Source: Pseudomonas frederiksbergensis (GTDB taxonomy: Bacteria; Pseudomonadota; Gammaproteobacteria; Pseudomonadales; Pseudomonadaceae). From it: a stretch of 64,000 nt of DNA. A program made the translations under genes and the position numbers. Positions 9,108-20,100 of this stretch are shown piece by piece. A model generated the notes under the pieces. That model did no database searches. It was not told the DNA's origin and saw only the letters and a program-made list of their open reading frames with translations. The stretch is taken from NCBI RefSeq assembly GCF_003732665.1, contig NZ_MOBP01000005.1, positions 372,001-436,000 on the forward strand, given 5' to 3'. Position 1 is the first letter of the stretch. Every line of letters begins with the position of its first letter.

Positions 9108-10130
9108 TCAGTCGAACACGCCAAAGGTCATGTAACTGAACCACGAACGGTCGCTGTTGTTGCCTTCCGCTTCGTGTTGCTCTTCTTCGATCACGTCGCC
9201 GTTGCTGTCTCTAGGCTTGAGCTCGCTTGGAATCGCGTCTTTGGCATCCTGGAATTGCTTCTGCACGTCCTGGTTGGCGCGGGTTTCGCCCGGCGGCAGC
9301 GGCGGACGGGATTCGATCAGGCCCAGGGTAGCCTTGCTCAGCCACGAACGGTTGTCCGCTTCGTCGACCGATGGCTTGAACTGACCGTCCACCAGGCTTG
9401 GGTGGTTCGGGTAGTTAAGCTTCAGGGTTTCGAGGCTGGTGTTGGCCAGTTCGTCCAGGTGCAGGCGCTGGTAGGATTCGACCATCACCGCCAGGCCGTC
9501 ACCGACCGAAGGGGTTTCCTGGAAGTTTTCCACCACATAACGACCACGGTTCGCGGCGGCGACATAGGCCTGACGGGTCAGGTAGTAGTCGGCAACGTGA
9601 ATCTCGTAGGAGGCCAGCAGGTTGCGCAGGTAAATCATGCGCTGCTTGGCATCCGGCGAGTAGCGGCTGTTCGGGTAGCGGCTGGTGAGCTGGGCGAACT
9701 CGTTGTACGAGTCGCGGGCAGCACCCGGGTCACGCTTGGTCATGTCCAGCGGCAGGAAGCGCGCCAGCAGGCCGACGTCCTGGTCGAAGGAGGTCAGGCC
9801 TTTGAGGTAATACGCGTAATCCACGTTGGGATGCTGCGGGTGCAAACGAATGAAACGCTCGGCGGCAGACTTGGCAGCCTCCGGCTCGGCGTTCTTGTAG
9901 TTGGCGTAGATGAGCTCGAGTTGAGCCTGATCAGCGTAGCGCCCGAACGGATAACGCGACTCCAGCGCCTTCAGCTTGGCTGTGGCGGCGGTGTAGCTAT
10001 TGTTGTCCAGATCGTGCTGAGCCTGCTGGTACAGCTCGACTTCGCTCAGGTTTTCGTCTACGACTTCCTTCGATGAGCAAGCAGCGGTCAATGCGAGGAT
10101 GGCGATCAGCAGCAGGTGTTTCACTTGCAT
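9108..10130 (-). CDS. bamD: Outer membrane assembly lipoprotein BamD
   Basis: 340 residues from ATG 10130. [20 protein letters not shown] is a lipoprotein signal with lipobox LTAAC. Five TPR-like repeats follow ([41 protein letters not shown] and so on), as in BamD/ComL, which scaffolds the BAM complex that inserts beta-barrel proteins. The tail after about residue 265 is acidic and low-complexity, typical for Pseudomonas. The frame is open to 10283, but the lipoprotein signal fixes the start. Divergent from rluD, the standard arrangement. Confidence 0.96.
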   Translation of the reverse strand: MQVKHLLLIAILALTAACSSKEVVDENLSEVELYQQAQHDLDNNSYTAATAKLKALESRYPFGRYADQAQLELIYANYKNAEPEAAKSAAERFIRLHPQHPNVDYAYYLKGLTSFDQDVGLLARFLPLDMTKRDPGAARDSYNEFAQLTSRYPNSRYSPDAKQRMIYLRNLLASYEIHVADYYLTRQAYVAAANRGRYVVENFQETPSVGDGLAVMVESYQRLHLDELANTSLETLKLNYPNHPSLVDGQFKPSVDEADNRSWLSKATLGLIESRPPLPPGETRANQDVQKQFQDAKDAIPSELKPRDSNGDVIEEEQHEAEGNNSDRSWFSYMTFGVFD

Positions 10131-10180
10131 GGCGGCTTGCGTCCCTATGACGGCCGCTGTCTTGGGCGGGGCCGTCCTGT

Positions 10181-10186
10181 TATGAT
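10181..10186 (+). promoter_or_regulatory. Possible -10 element (TATGAT) for rluD
   Basis: TATGAT in the bamD-rluD divergent region, followed by a GC-rich stretch. A convincing -35 at the right spacing is not visible, so this is a weak call. Confidence 0.35.
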
Positions 10187-10281
10187 GAGCGCCCCGTTGA
10201 ATAGCCTCGGGGCAAAAGACGCCGTATTTAACCACAAGCGCGCAGCCGAAACCAAAGGCTGTGCCGACGCCTAGTCTGAGC

Positions 10282-11244
10282 ATGTCCGATAAAATTGAAC
10301 TTCGCGCAGAGGTGCCGTCCGAATTGGGCGGCCAACGCCTCGATCAAGTCGCCGCACAATTATTCGCTGAGCACTCGCGCTCGCGCCTTTCCGCCTGGAT
10401 CAAAGACGGCCGCCTGACTGTGGATGGGGCGGTTATCCGCCCGCGAGACATTGTTCATGGTGGTGCCATTCTTGAACTCACTGCCGAGCAGGAAGCTCAG
10501 GGCGAATGGATCGCTCAGGACATTGAGCTGGACATCGTCTACGAAGATGACGACATCCTGGTCATCAACAAGCCTGCGGGCCTGGTGGTGCATCCGGCTG
10601 CCGGTCACGCTGACGGCACCTTGCTCAACGCCTTGCTGCACCACGTGCCGGACATTATCAATGTGCCCCGCGCCGGTATCGTGCATCGCCTGGACAAGGA
10701 CACCACCGGTCTGATGGTGGTGGCCAAGACCATTCAAGCGCAGACGCAGTTGGTAACACAGTTGCAGAGCCGCAGCGTCAGCCGGATCTACGAGTGCATC
10801 GTGATCGGCGTGGTGACTGCTGGCGGCAAAATCAATGCGCCAATCGGTCGTCACGGCCAGCAACGCCAGCGCATGGCGGTGATGGAAGGTGGCAAGCAGG
10901 CCGTCTCCCACTACCGCGTGCTCGAGCGTTTCCGCTCCCACACTCACGTGCGGGTGAAGCTTGAAACCGGTCGTACGCACCAGATTCGTGTGCACATGGC
11001 CCACATCAACTACCCGTTGGTCGGAGACCCTGCCTACGGCGGTCGTTTCCGCATCCCGCCGGCAGCCAGTGTGACCATGGTCGAATCGTTGAAGGCGTTC
11101 CCGCGCCAGGCCCTGCATGCGCGGTTCCTGGAGCTGGACCATCCGACCACCGGTAAACGCATGAGCTGGGAATCACCACTGCCGGACGATTTCGTCTGGT
11201 TGCTGACCCTGCTCAAGCAAGACCGTGAGGCGTTCATCGGATGA
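10282..11244 (+). CDS. rluD: 23S rRNA pseudouridine synthase RluD
   Basis: 320 residues from ATG 10282 ([10 protein letters not shown]), the family's usual start; an in-frame GTG at 10261 is less likely. An N-terminal S4 RNA-binding domain ([18 protein letters not shown]) precedes the RluA-type catalytic domain with [10 protein letters not shown], in which Asp138 is the catalytic residue. RluD makes the conserved pseudouridines of helix 69 in 23S rRNA (1911/1915/1917, E. coli numbering). The gene overlaps pgeF by 4 bases, so the pair is translationally coupled. Confidence 0.95.
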   Translation: MSDKIELRAEVPSELGGQRLDQVAAQLFAEHSRSRLSAWIKDGRLTVDGAVIRPRDIVHGGAILELTAEQEAQGEWIAQDIELDIVYEDDDILVINKPAGLVVHPAAGHADGTLLNALLHHVPDIINVPRAGIVHRLDKDTTGLMVVAKTIQAQTQLVTQLQSRSVSRIYECIVIGVVTAGGKINAPIGRHGQQRQRMAVMEGGKQAVSHYRVLERFRSHTHVRVKLETGRTHQIRVHMAHINYPLVGDPAYGGRFRIPPAASVTMVESLKAFPRQALHARFLELDHPTTGKRMSWESPLPDDFVWLLTLLKQDREAFIG

Positions 11245-11966
11245 GTGACTGGCTGATTCCCGACTGGCCTGCGCCTGCCGGGGTGAAAGCCTGCGTTACC
11301 ACCCGTGCGGGCGGCGTCAGTCTGGCGCCGTTCGACAGCCTCAACCTCGGCGATCATGTCGACGACAGCCCTGAAGCTGTGGCCGAAAATCGCCGTCGCC
11401 TTACCGATCATTTCTCTATTCAACCGGCCTGGCTGCAACAGGTTCACGGCGTTGTCGTGGCCGAAGCAGATCCGGGCCGGGTAGCCACTGCCGACGCCAG
11501 TTGGACGGCAACCCCCGGGATCGCCTGCGCGGCGATGACCGCGGACTGCCTGCCCGTGTTGTTTTGCGACCGTGCGGGCACTCGGGTTGCTGCGGCCCAT
11601 GCCGGTTGGCGCGGGTTGGCGGCGGGGGTGCTGGAAGCGACCCTCGACAGCCTTGCCGTATCACCCGCCGACGTGCTGGTCTGGCTCGGTCCGGCCATTG
11701 GCCCGCAAGCCTTTGAAGTCGGCCCGGAAGTGCGCGAAACCTTCGTCCAGCAACTGCCCGAGGCGGCCAAAGCCTTTGTGCCGAGCCACAATGCTGGCAA
11801 GTTCATGGCCGACATCTATGAGCTGGCGCGTTTACGCCTGGCGGCACGCGGTGTTACCGCTGTTTATGGTGGCGGTTTCTGTACCGTAACCGATTCACGC
11901 TTCTTTTCTTACCGCCGCAGTCCGCGCACCGGTCGGTTTGCCTCCCTGGTTTGGCTCGAGCGCTAG
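11241..11966 (+). CDS. pgeF: Peptidoglycan editing factor PgeF (YfiH/laccase-domain)
   Basis: 241 residues, start ATGA overlapping the rluD stop. Contains the DUF152/multicopper polyphenol oxidase-like core: HAGWRGLAAGVLE, TADCLPVLF and QVHG, which carry the Cys and His metal ligands. PgeF/YfiH is known in E. coli to remove mis-incorporated serine from peptidoglycan precursors; other members act as purine nucleoside enzymes. rluD-pgeF-clpB is a conserved order. Confidence 0.9.
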   Translation: MSDWLIPDWPAPAGVKACVTTRAGGVSLAPFDSLNLGDHVDDSPEAVAENRRRLTDHFSIQPAWLQQVHGVVVAEADPGRVATADASWTATPGIACAAMTADCLPVLFCDRAGTRVAAAHAGWRGLAAGVLEATLDSLAVSPADVLVWLGPAIGPQAFEVGPEVRETFVQQLPEAAKAFVPSHNAGKFMADIYELARLRLAARGVTAVYGGGFCTVTDSRFFSYRRSPRTGRFASLVWLER

Positions 11967-11996
11967 ACTTCCCTGATCTACATCAACTGTACGACG

Positions 11997-12024
11997 CTTG
12001 AAACTCCCAGAATCGACCGCATCT
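11997..12024 (+). promoter_or_regulatory. Sigma-32 (RpoH) heat-shock promoter of clpB
   Basis: CTTGAAA at 11997-12003, then 13 bases, then CCGCATCT at 12017-12024. The RpoH consensus is CTTGAAA-N11-16-CCCCATNT, so the -35 is exact and the -10 differs at one defined position. It lies about 75 bases before clpB. Confidence 0.85.
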
Positions 12025-12097
12025 AGTGAGGTATCTGGCAGGTTTCTTCACTCAGGATGGTTTCTTAGGTCCGGCCTGCTCAAAAGGAAGGTGACCC

Positions 12098-14662
12098 ATG
12101 CGTATAGACCGTTTAACCAGCAAATTACAGTTAGCCCTCTCCGACGCCCAATCCCTGGCCGTCGGTCTCGATCATCCGGGCATTGAACCGGCGCACTTGA
12201 TGCAGGCCATGCTTGAACAACAGGGTGGTTCGATCAAACCCCTGTTGATGCAAGTCGGCTTTGACGTCAACAGCCTGCGCAAAGAGCTGACCAAAGAGCT
12301 CGATCAACTACCGAAAATCCAGAACCCGACCGGCGACGTGAACATGTCGCAGGACTTGGCGCGCCTGCTCAACCAGGCCGATCGTCTGGCCCAGCAGAAG
12401 GGCGACCAGTTCATCTCCAGTGAGCTGGTGCTGCTCGCCGCCATGGACGACAACAGCAAACTCGGCAAATTGCTGCTCGGCCAGGGCGTGAGCAAGAAAG
12501 CCCTTGAAAACGCGATCAACAACCTGCGTGGCGGCGAAGCGGTCAACGACGCCAACCACGAGGAGTCGCGTCAGGCCCTGGATAAGTACACCGTCGACCT
12601 GACCAAGCGTGCCGAAGAAGGCAAGCTCGACCCAGTGATCGGCCGTGACGACGAAATTCGCCGGACCATTCAGGTCCTGCAACGCCGTACCAAAAACAAT
12701 CCGGTGCTGATCGGTGAACCTGGCGTCGGTAAAACTGCCATCGCCGAAGGCCTGGCCCAGCGCATCATCAACGGTGAAGTGCCGGACGGCCTCAAGGGCA
12801 AGCGCCTGTTGTCCCTGGACATGGGCTCGCTGATTGCCGGTGCCAAGTATCGCGGCGAGTTCGAAGAACGCCTCAAATCCCTGCTTAACGAACTGTCGAA
12901 GCAGGAGGGGCAGATCATTCTGTTCATCGACGAACTGCACACCATGGTCGGCGCCGGTAAAGGCGAAGGCTCGATGGATGCGGGCAACATGCTCAAGCCT
13001 GCACTGGCCCGTGGCGAGCTGCACTGCGTCGGCGCGACCACGCTCAACGAGTACCGCCAATATATAGAGAAGGACGCGGCCCTCGAACGACGCTTCCAGA
13101 AAGTCTTGGTGGAAGAGCCGAGCGAAGAAGACACCATCGCCATCCTGCGGGGCCTCAAGGAGCGTTACGAGGTTCACCACAAGGTTGCAATCACCGACGG
13201 TGCGATCATCGCGGCGGCCAAGTTGAGCCATCGCTACATCACCGACCGTCAGCTGCCGGACAAGGCCATCGACCTGATCGACGAGGCCGCCAGCCGTATC
13301 CGCATGGAGATCGACTCCAAGCCGGAAGTGCTGGATCGTCTGGAACGCCGGTTGATCCAATTGAAGGTGGAATCCCAGGCACTGAAAAAAGAAAGCGACG
13401 ACGCGGCGAAGAAACGCCTGGAAAAACTCCAGGAAGAAATCGTCCGCCACGAGCGTGAGTATTCGGACCTCGAAGAAATCTGGAACGCGGAGAAAGCCGA
13501 AGTCCAGGGCTCGGCGCAGATTCAGCAGAAAATCGAACAGTCCCGTCAGGAACTGGAAGCCGCACGTCGCAAAGGCGACCTGAACCGCATGGCCGAGTTG
13601 CAATACGGGATCATCCCGGACCTGGAGCGCAGCCTGCAAATGGTCGACCAGCACGGCAAGAGCGAAAATCAGTTGCTGCGCAGCAAGGTGACTGAGGAAG
13701 AGATCGCGGAAGTCGTGTCGAAGTGGACCGGCATTCCCGTGTCGAAAATGCTCGAAGGCGAGCGCGACAAGCTGATGAAGATGGAAAGCCTGTTGCACCA
13801 ACGTGTGATCGGTCAGAACGAAGCAGTGATCGCGGTTTCCAACGCGGTGCGGCGTTCCCGTGCCGGGTTGTCCGACCCGAATCGCCCGAGCGGTTCGTTC
13901 ATGTTCCTCGGCCCGACCGGCGTCGGTAAAACCGAGCTGTGCAAGGCGCTGGCCGAATTCCTCTTTGATACGGAAGAGGCGATGATCCGCATCGATATGT
14001 CCGAGTTCATGGAAAAACATTCCGTGGCCCGGTTGATCGGCGCGCCACCCGGCTACGTGGGCTATGAAGAGGGCGGTTACCTGACCGAGGCAGTGCGTCG
14101 CAAGCCTTATTCGGTGATCCTCCTGGACGAGGTCGAGAAGGCCCACCCGGACGTGTTCAACATCTTGCTGCAAGTGCTGGAAGATGGTCGCTTGACCGAC
14201 AGCCATGGCCGTACGGTGGATTTCAAGAACACCGTGATCGTCATGACCTCCAACCTCGGCTCGGTACAGATCCAGGAACTGGTGGGTGATCGTGAAGCGC
14301 AACGAGCGGCGGTGATGGATGCGATTTCCACGCACTTCCGGCCGGAGTTCATCAACCGAGTCGACGAAGTGGTGATCTTCGAGCCGCTGGCGCGAGATCA
14401 GATTGCCGGCATCACCGAGATCCAGTTGGGTCGCCTGCGCAGTCGCCTGACCGAGCGCGAGCTGAAACTGGAGCTCAGCCCCGAGGCGATGGATAAGTTG
14501 ATCGCCGTCGGCTACGACCCGGTCTATGGCGCACGGCCGCTCAAACGAGCGATCCAGCGCTGGATCGAGAACCCGTTGGCGCAGTTGATTCTGTCCGGTC
14601 GTTTCATGCCGGGCGAGACCGCTGTCGGCAAGGTGGAAAACGACGAAATCGTTTTCGACTGA
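12098..14662 (+). CDS. clpB: ATP-dependent disaggregase ClpB
   Basis: 854 residues. Start supported by AAGGAAGGTGA immediately upstream. Order of parts: N-terminal Clp_N repeat domain (about 1-150); first AAA+ with Walker [14 protein letters not shown]; a long coiled-coil middle domain (about 400-530, e.g. [18 protein letters not shown]); second AAA+ with Walker [14 protein letters not shown] and the [11 protein letters not shown] pore-loop region; C-terminal ClpB D2-small domain. Works with DnaK to solubilise aggregates. Preceded by a strong sigma-32 type promoter and followed by its own terminator, so it is probably a single-gene heat-shock unit. Confidence 0.98.
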   Translation: MRIDRLTSKLQLALSDAQSLAVGLDHPGIEPAHLMQAMLEQQGGSIKPLLMQVGFDVNSLRKELTKELDQLPKIQNPTGDVNMSQDLARLLNQADRLAQQKGDQFISSELVLLAAMDDNSKLGKLLLGQGVSKKALENAINNLRGGEAVNDANHEESRQALDKYTVDLTKRAEEGKLDPVIGRDDEIRRTIQVLQRRTKNNPVLIGEPGVGKTAIAEGLAQRIINGEVPDGLKGKRLLSLDMGSLIAGAKYRGEFEERLKSLLNELSKQEGQIILFIDELHTMVGAGKGEGSMDAGNMLKPALARGELHCVGATTLNEYRQYIEKDAALERRFQKVLVEEPSEEDTIAILRGLKERYEVHHKVAITDGAIIAAAKLSHRYITDRQLPDKAIDLIDEAASRIRMEIDSKPEVLDRLERRLIQLKVESQALKKESDDAAKKRLEKLQEEIVRHEREYSDLEEIWNAEKAEVQGSAQIQQKIEQSRQELEAARRKGDLNRMAELQYGIIPDLERSLQMVDQHGKSENQLLRSKVTEEEIAEVVSKWTGIPVSKMLEGERDKLMKMESLLHQRVIGQNEAVIAVSNAVRRSRAGLSDPNRPSGSFMFLGPTGVGKTELCKALAEFLFDTEEAMIRIDMSEFMEKHSVARLIGAPPGYVGYEEGGYLTEAVRRKPYSVILLDEVEKAHPDVFNILLQVLEDGRLTDSHGRTVDFKNTVIVMTSNLGSVQIQELVGDREAQRAAVMDAISTHFRPEFINRVDEVVIFEPLARDQIAGITEIQLGRLRSRLTERELKLELSPEAMDKLIAVGYDPVYGARPLKRAIQRWIENPLAQLILSGRFMPGETAVGKVENDEIVFD

Positions 14663-14685
14663 GCCGTAACGCCGCTGAAATAAAG

Positions 14686-14713
14686 AAGGCCTCGCATTGC
14701 GAGGCCTTTTTTT
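14686..14713 (+). terminator. Rho-independent terminator of clpB
   Basis: AAGGCCTCGC-ATT-GCGAGGCCTT, a 10-bp perfect stem with a run of seven T. Confidence 0.95.
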
Positions 14714-14846
14714 CGCCAGGCTGTTGAACTGAAAGGAAAAGGCTTGTAAAGTGCGCCCCGCAGTAAGTCACCCGGAAGGGTTTCTGCTCCCCAAGCAGAA
14801 ATCTGAAATAAGTTGCAAATCATTAACTTGAATGCAATTTAGGGGG

Positions 14847-14874
14847 TTGACAGAGGTGCTTAAGATTGTAGAAT
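14847..14874 (+). promoter_or_regulatory. Sigma-70 promoter of the tRNA cluster
   Basis: TTGACA (14847-14852), 16 bases, TAGAAT (14869-14874), then a GC-rich discriminator (AGCGCGCC) as expected for a stringently controlled stable-RNA promoter. The first tRNA begins about 86 bases after the -10. Confidence 0.8.
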
Positions 14875-14960
14875 AGCGCGCCTCAGACACACGAACGCAG
14901 CGATGCGAACGGGTCGAAGAGACGCAGCAAGCTTCACTGTTGTAAATTGAAATATGTAGT

Positions 14961-15036
14961 TCCGTGATAGCTCAGTCGGTAGAGCAAATGACTGTTAATC
15001 ATTGGGTCCCAGGTTCGAGTCCTGGTCACGGAGCCA
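14961..15036 (+). tRNA. tRNA-Asn (GTT)
   Basis: 76 nt including encoded CCA. Acceptor stem TCCGTGA/TCACGGA, D-loop with AGCTCAGTCGGTAGAGC, anticodon GTT at 14994-14996, T-loop GGTTCGAGTCC. Confidence 0.97.
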
Positions 15037-15045
15037 ATTTCAAAC

Positions 15046-15122
15046 CGGGGTATAGCGCAGTCCGGTAGCGCGCCTGCTTTGGGAGCAGGATGTCAGGAGT
15101 TCGAATCCCCTTACCCCGACCA
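15046..15122 (+). tRNA. tRNA-Pro (TGG), first copy
   Basis: 77 nt with encoded CCA. Acceptor CGGGGTA pairs with TACCCCG; anticodon loop TTTGGGA gives TGG at 15080-15082. Identical to the copy at 15299. Confidence 0.97.
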
Positions 15123-15127
15123 TTTTT

Positions 15128-15203
15128 GGGTCGTTAGCTCAGTTGGTAGAGCAGTTGGCTTTTAACCAATTGGTCGTAGGTTCGAATCCCACACGACCCA
15201 CCA
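15128..15203 (+). tRNA. tRNA-Lys (TTT)
   Basis: 76 nt with encoded CCA. Acceptor GGGTCGT/ACGACCC, anticodon loop CTTTTAA giving TTT, T-arm GGTTCGAATCCC. Confidence 0.97.
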
Positions 15204-15268
15204 TTTTTGAAACCAGTTAACGCTGGGATCAGATCTTAAGATCAGAGGCCAAAAGCGCTGATCGAAGA

Positions 15269-15297
15269 AGGCGACTTGTAAAGGTCGCCTTTTTTTT
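15269..15297 (+). terminator. Terminator between tRNA-Lys and second tRNA-Pro
   Basis: GGCGAC (15270-15275), 8-base loop, GTCGCC (15284-15289), then eight T. The second tRNA-Pro begins 2 bases after the T run. Confidence 0.85.
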
Positions 15298-15298
15298 C

Positions 15299-15375
15299 CG
15301 GGGTATAGCGCAGTCCGGTAGCGCGCCTGCTTTGGGAGCAGGATGTCAGGAGTTCGAATCCCCTTACCCCGACCA
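15299..15375 (+). tRNA. tRNA-Pro (TGG), second copy
   Basis: 77 nt, base-for-base identical to the tRNA-Pro at 15046. It lies directly behind a strong terminator, so its transcription depends on read-through or on a promoter not obvious here. Confidence 0.96.
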
Positions 15376-15379
15376 TATT

Positions 15380-15416
15380 AAAAATCCTCGTATCGAAAGA
15401 TACGGGGATTTTTTTT
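15380..15416 (+). terminator. Terminator ending the tRNA region
   Basis: AAAATCCTCGTATC-GAAA-GATACGGGGATTTT: a long stem with a GAAA tetraloop and a run of T. Confidence 0.92.
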
Positions 15417-15441
15417 GTCTTCGAAAAAGTGCAGTTCCGCT

Positions 15442-15468
15442 TCAAGTCATCATACAACTTGCCGATAA
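15442..15468 (+). promoter_or_regulatory. Sigma-28 (FliA) type promoter of the chemoreceptor gene
   Basis: TCAAG at 15442-15446 and GCCGATAA at 15461-15468, 14 bases apart. This fits the flagellar sigma consensus (TAAAG/TCAAG ... GCCGATAA) with an exact -10. It lies 61 bases before the start codon. Confidence 0.82.
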
Positions 15469-15511
15469 CGAGCCAACGGAGCGCGCACAGCGCGTCCATC
15501 TCCAGCCATAA

Positions 15512-17155
<1,644 letters not shown>

Positions 17156-17168
17156 ATCAGTCAGGCAC

Positions 17169-17208
17169 AAAAAAGCCGCGCTTTCCAAAGAAATGCGCGG
17201 CTGGTTTG
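17169..17208. terminator. Shared terminator between chemoreceptor and EF-hand genes
   Basis: AGCCGCGC (17174-17181) and GCGCGGCT (17195-17202), perfect 8-bp stem. The T run is better on the minus side (AAAAAA at 17169-17174 on plus), so it mainly serves the EF-hand gene. Confidence 0.82.
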
Positions 17209-17217
17209 TGCTGAGGC

Positions 17218-17616
17218 TTAGGCGCCGTCTTGGTCTTTCAGGTGTTCGAACAAACCTTTTGGCATTTTCTTGCCATTCGCTTCGAAGTTGGCTTTCACGT
17301 TGTTGTAAGCCTCTTGCTCGTCGATGAAGCCGTCATGGTTGGTGTCGATCTTGTCGAAGTTGGACTTCGGCGCGACAGCCTGGAATTCGGCGCGGGAGAC
17401 TTTACCGTCGCCATCGGTGTCGGTCTTGGCCATCGACGCATCGCCGCATTTGCCTTCGCCACACTTGCCTTCAGGGGTCTTCACCACTTGATCGGCCGAG
17501 GCCAGCAGGTAGCCTTGGGTCAGTGGCTGGGAAGCGAATACGGAACCGGTCAACATCATGCCGCCAGCCAAAACAGCGCCGAGCAGACCGATAGTGTTTT
17601 TAGTAGTGCGGGACAT
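17218..17616 (-). CDS. Secreted EF-hand protein with EGKCGEGKCG motif (HvfA/bufferin-like feature)
   Basis: 132 residues from ATG 17616, with AGGAGA upstream; the frame extends further but without a ribosome site. N-terminal signal peptide or anchor (LLGAVLAGGMMLTGSVFA). Then a cysteine motif EGKCGEGKCGD at about residues 49-59, followed by two EF-hands, DTDGDGKVSRAEF and DTNHDGFIDEQEA, with all Ca ligands in place. EGKCG repeats are the modified motif of HvfA/bufferin-type peptides processed by MNIO (DUF692) enzymes, but no such enzyme gene is beside it. Function is uncertain: a calcium-binding periplasmic protein, possibly metal-related. Confidence 0.8.
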   Translation of the reverse strand: MSRTTKNTIGLLGAVLAGGMMLTGSVFASQPLTQGYLLASADQVVKTPEGKCGEGKCGDASMAKTDTDGDGKVSRAEFQAVAPKSNFDKIDTNHDGFIDEQEAYNNVKANFEANGKKMPKGLFEHLKDQDGA

Positions 17617-17832
17617 TTCAAATCTCCTGGGTTGCACGACACAACCGCTCGATAAAGGATGCCGCGTAGAGCGGCGTTGACCGAAGCAGGCGGTGCCTTG
17701 CTCGGGTGTGGCCATTTAACGGGGCGGGTGTATCGCTTCTGTGTCGTGCAAGGGGGAGTTTGTAAGCGAAGGGGCGAAATCGCGGGGCGGGATACAGTGA
17801 GACACAGATCTACAGGAAATCGATGAACAAAT

Positions 17833-17960
17833 GTGGGAGCGGGCTTGCTCGCGAAGGCGGTGTGTCATTCAACAGTGATGTCGACTGACACTCCCTCTTC
17901 GCGAGCAAGCCCGCTCCCACAGGTTGGTGGTGACCTGTAGGAGCGAGGCTTGCCCGCGAA
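17833..17960. repeat. REPIN doublet plus a third REP variant
   Basis: GTGGGAGCGGGCTTGCTCGC... at 17833 and its inverted copy ending 17920, followed by a divergent REP (GTAGGAGCGAGGCTTGCCCGC) at 17937-17960. Confidence 0.9.
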
Positions 17961-17985
17961 GAGGCCCTATCTGGCGCTAAAGAGC

Positions 17986-19284
17986 TTAATGCAGCTTGAG
18001 GCGCGGCTCAGTCCCACGCCCAATCTTGCTCCCGAGCATCAACATCGCCGTGCGAAACGCGCCATACAACGCCATCTGGTGCATCCGGTACAGCGACACA
18101 TAAAACATCCGCGCCAGCCAGCCTTCGAGCATCACGCTGCCCGTGAGGTTGCCCATCAAGTTACCCACAGCCGAAAAACGCGACAGCGAGATCAGCGAGC
18201 CGTAGTCGGTGTATTTGTACTCCGGCAACGCCTTGCCTTCGATCCGCAGTTTCAGGGATTTGGCCAGCAACGACGCCTGTTGATGCGCAGCCTGGGCCCG
18301 TGGCGGTACGTTGCGGTCGGTGCCCGGTTGCGGGCAGGCGGCGCAGTCACCGAAGGCGAAGATGTTCTCGTCGCGGGTGGTTTGCAGGGTCGGCAGCACT
18401 TGCAGTTGATTGATGCGGTTGGTTTCCAGGCCGTCGATGTCCTTGAGGAAACCCGGTGCGCGAATCCCGGCGGCCCAGACTTTCAGGCTGGCATTGATCA
18501 CTTTGCCATCGGCGGTGATCAGGCTCTCGGCGGTGACTTCGCTGACCGCTGCATTGGTCATCACATTGACCCCGAGTTTCTCCAGGGTTTTATGCACAGG
18601 CCCGCCGATACGTTCCGGCAGGGCTGGCAGCACCCGTGGCCCGGCTTCGATCAGGGTGATGTGCATGTTTTCCGGTTTGATCCGGTCCAGACCATATGCC
18701 GCCAGTTCATGGGCGGCGTTGTGCAGTTCTGCCGCCAGCTCCACGCCGGTGGCGCCGGCGCCGACGATAGCCACGCTGATTTGCTCCACGACATCCGTTT
18801 GCCCGGCATGGGCGCGCAGGTAATGGTTGAGCAGTTGCTGATGGAAGCGCTCGGCCTGCTTGCGGGTGTCGAGGAACAGGCAATGCTGCGCCGCGCCCTG
18901 GGTGCCGAAATCGTTGGTGGTACTGCCGACGGCAATCACCAGCGAGTCGTAACCCACTTCACGGGCCGGCACCAGTTCCACGCCGGCTTCGTCGTAGGTG
19001 GCGGCCAACTGGATTTTTTTCGCTGCACGATCAAGCCCGCTCATGCGCCCCAGCTGGAACTCGAAGTGGTTCCATTTGGCCTGGGCAACATAATTGAGTT
19101 CGTCTTCGGAGGAGTTCAGCGACCCGGCCGCCACTTCATGCAACAGCGGTTTCCAGATGTGGGTCAGGTTCGCGTCGACCAGCATCACACTGGCCGTGCC
19201 ACGTTTGCCCAGAGTCTTACCCAGACGGGTAGCCAACTCCAGACCGCCGGCGCCGCCGCCAACGATGACAATACGATGAGTCAT
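17986..19284 (-). CDS. ndh: Type II NADH dehydrogenase (NDH-2)
   Basis: 432 residues from ATG 19284 (MTHRIVIVGGGAGG); a TTG 5 codons earlier is less likely. Two Rossmann folds: VIVGGGAGGLELATRLG binds FAD and VAIVGAGATGVELAAELH binds NADH. FAFGDCAA closes the FAD site. The C-terminal region (MLEGWLARMFYVSLYRMHQMALYG) is the amphipathic membrane anchor. It oxidises NADH and reduces quinone without pumping protons. Length is as in other pseudomonads. Confidence 0.95.
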   Translation of the reverse strand: MTHRIVIVGGGAGGLELATRLGKTLGKRGTASVMLVDANLTHIWKPLLHEVAAGSLNSSEDELNYVAQAKWNHFEFQLGRMSGLDRAAKKIQLAATYDEAGVELVPAREVGYDSLVIAVGSTTNDFGTQGAAQHCLFLDTRKQAERFHQQLLNHYLRAHAGQTDVVEQISVAIVGAGATGVELAAELHNAAHELAAYGLDRIKPENMHITLIEAGPRVLPALPERIGGPVHKTLEKLGVNVMTNAAVSEVTAESLITADGKVINASLKVWAAGIRAPGFLKDIDGLETNRINQLQVLPTLQTTRDENIFAFGDCAACPQPGTDRNVPPRAQAAHQQASLLAKSLKLRIEGKALPEYKYTDYGSLISLSRFSAVGNLMGNLTGSVMLEGWLARMFYVSLYRMHQMALYGAFRTAMLMLGSKIGRGTEPRLKLH

Positions 19285-19344
19285 GGGGATATCTCGCAAG
19301 GCTAAAAGAAATCGGTGCGATTACCCGAGCGAGCGCAAGGCAGC

Positions 19345-19518
19345 TCATAGCGTCAGGTAACCGATAAGGCGGCTGAGCAAGCCCAAACCAATGGTCACTG
19401 CCAGCACCATCACCAGGAGCATCCACGGCCGGAATGGCCGGCGCTCGACTCGGTGTTGGGACAAGTGCAGGTACTCTTCGACATGCTTCTGGTCGTCGGG
19501 GTTCAGGCGGCTGGTCAT
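19345..19518 (-). CDS. DUF3094-like small membrane protein
   Basis: 57 residues translated by hand from ATG 19518 to TGA 19345: MTSRLNPDDQKHVEEYLHL..., with one membrane helix (WMLLVMVLAVTIGLGLLS) near the C-terminus. The N-terminal DPDD/EEYL-type charged segment and its place just upstream of ndh match the small DUF3094 family of Pseudomonas. Probably co-transcribed with ndh; a role with the membrane dehydrogenase is only a guess. Confidence 0.75.
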   Translation of the reverse strand: MTSRLNPDDQKHVEEYLHLSQHRVERRPFRPWMLLVMVLAVTIGLGLLSRLIGYLTL

Positions 19519-19572
19519 ATTGGGCCTCGTCAGGGGTAGACGTTGCTGAATGTGTAGAAGCTACAGGCTGAT

Positions 19573-20100
19573 TTAACGAACGTTGAACGGAGCATAGCCG
19601 CTGTCGGGAATGGGCTCGACGCTCACCGTATCGTCCAGGCGAATGATTCCACTTTGTAACACCCGGGCGGTGATTCCGCCATGGCCGCGCACGGCCTGAA
19701 AAGTCCCGGGGCCGAGGTTGTTTTGCAGGCGTGCGCAAGGTTGGCACCAGCCCGTGGTTTCGAAAATCGCCTGGCCGATCTTGAAGCGCCGGCCCTTTAG
19801 GCTGAACAGGTTGATCCCGCTGATCACCAGATTGCGCCGCAACTCGCCCGGCAGCACCGGTTTATCCTCCGGGCGGCCCATCAGTGAGCTGATCACGGCC
19901 AGATGCTCCCACTGAATCAGCGTCACCTGCCGGGCATTACGCACGCCGGGGCGGGCCTTGTCCCCGGTCAAACCGGCCTCAAGTCGCGCTTCCACGACGT
20001 CCAGTTCAATCATCGGCACATGGGACGCCGGGCGCACGCCGATCCAGCGCACGCGGCCAACTTGCGGGACTTCGGCGATCAATTCCTGCAACGGGCTCAC
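19573..20100 (-). CDS. MOSC domain-containing protein
   Basis: 175 residues from GTG 20100, which overlaps the stop of the upstream gene by 4 bases (GTGA). The frame could extend to 20223 but would lie inside that gene. The MOSC core includes GDKARPGVRNARQVTLIQ and TGWCQPCARL with the conserved cysteine; RRNLVISGINL is the family's RRN motif. MOSC proteins handle sulfur or molybdenum-cofactor chemistry, such as sulfuration or N-hydroxylated compound reduction; substrate unknown here. Confidence 0.85.
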   Translation of the reverse strand: MSPLQELIAEVPQVGRVRWIGVRPASHVPMIELDVVEARLEAGLTGDKARPGVRNARQVTLIQWEHLAVISSLMGRPEDKPVLPGELRRNLVISGINLFSLKGRRFKIGQAIFETTGWCQPCARLQNNLGPGTFQAVRGHGGITARVLQSGIIRLDDTVSVEPIPDSGYAPFNVR

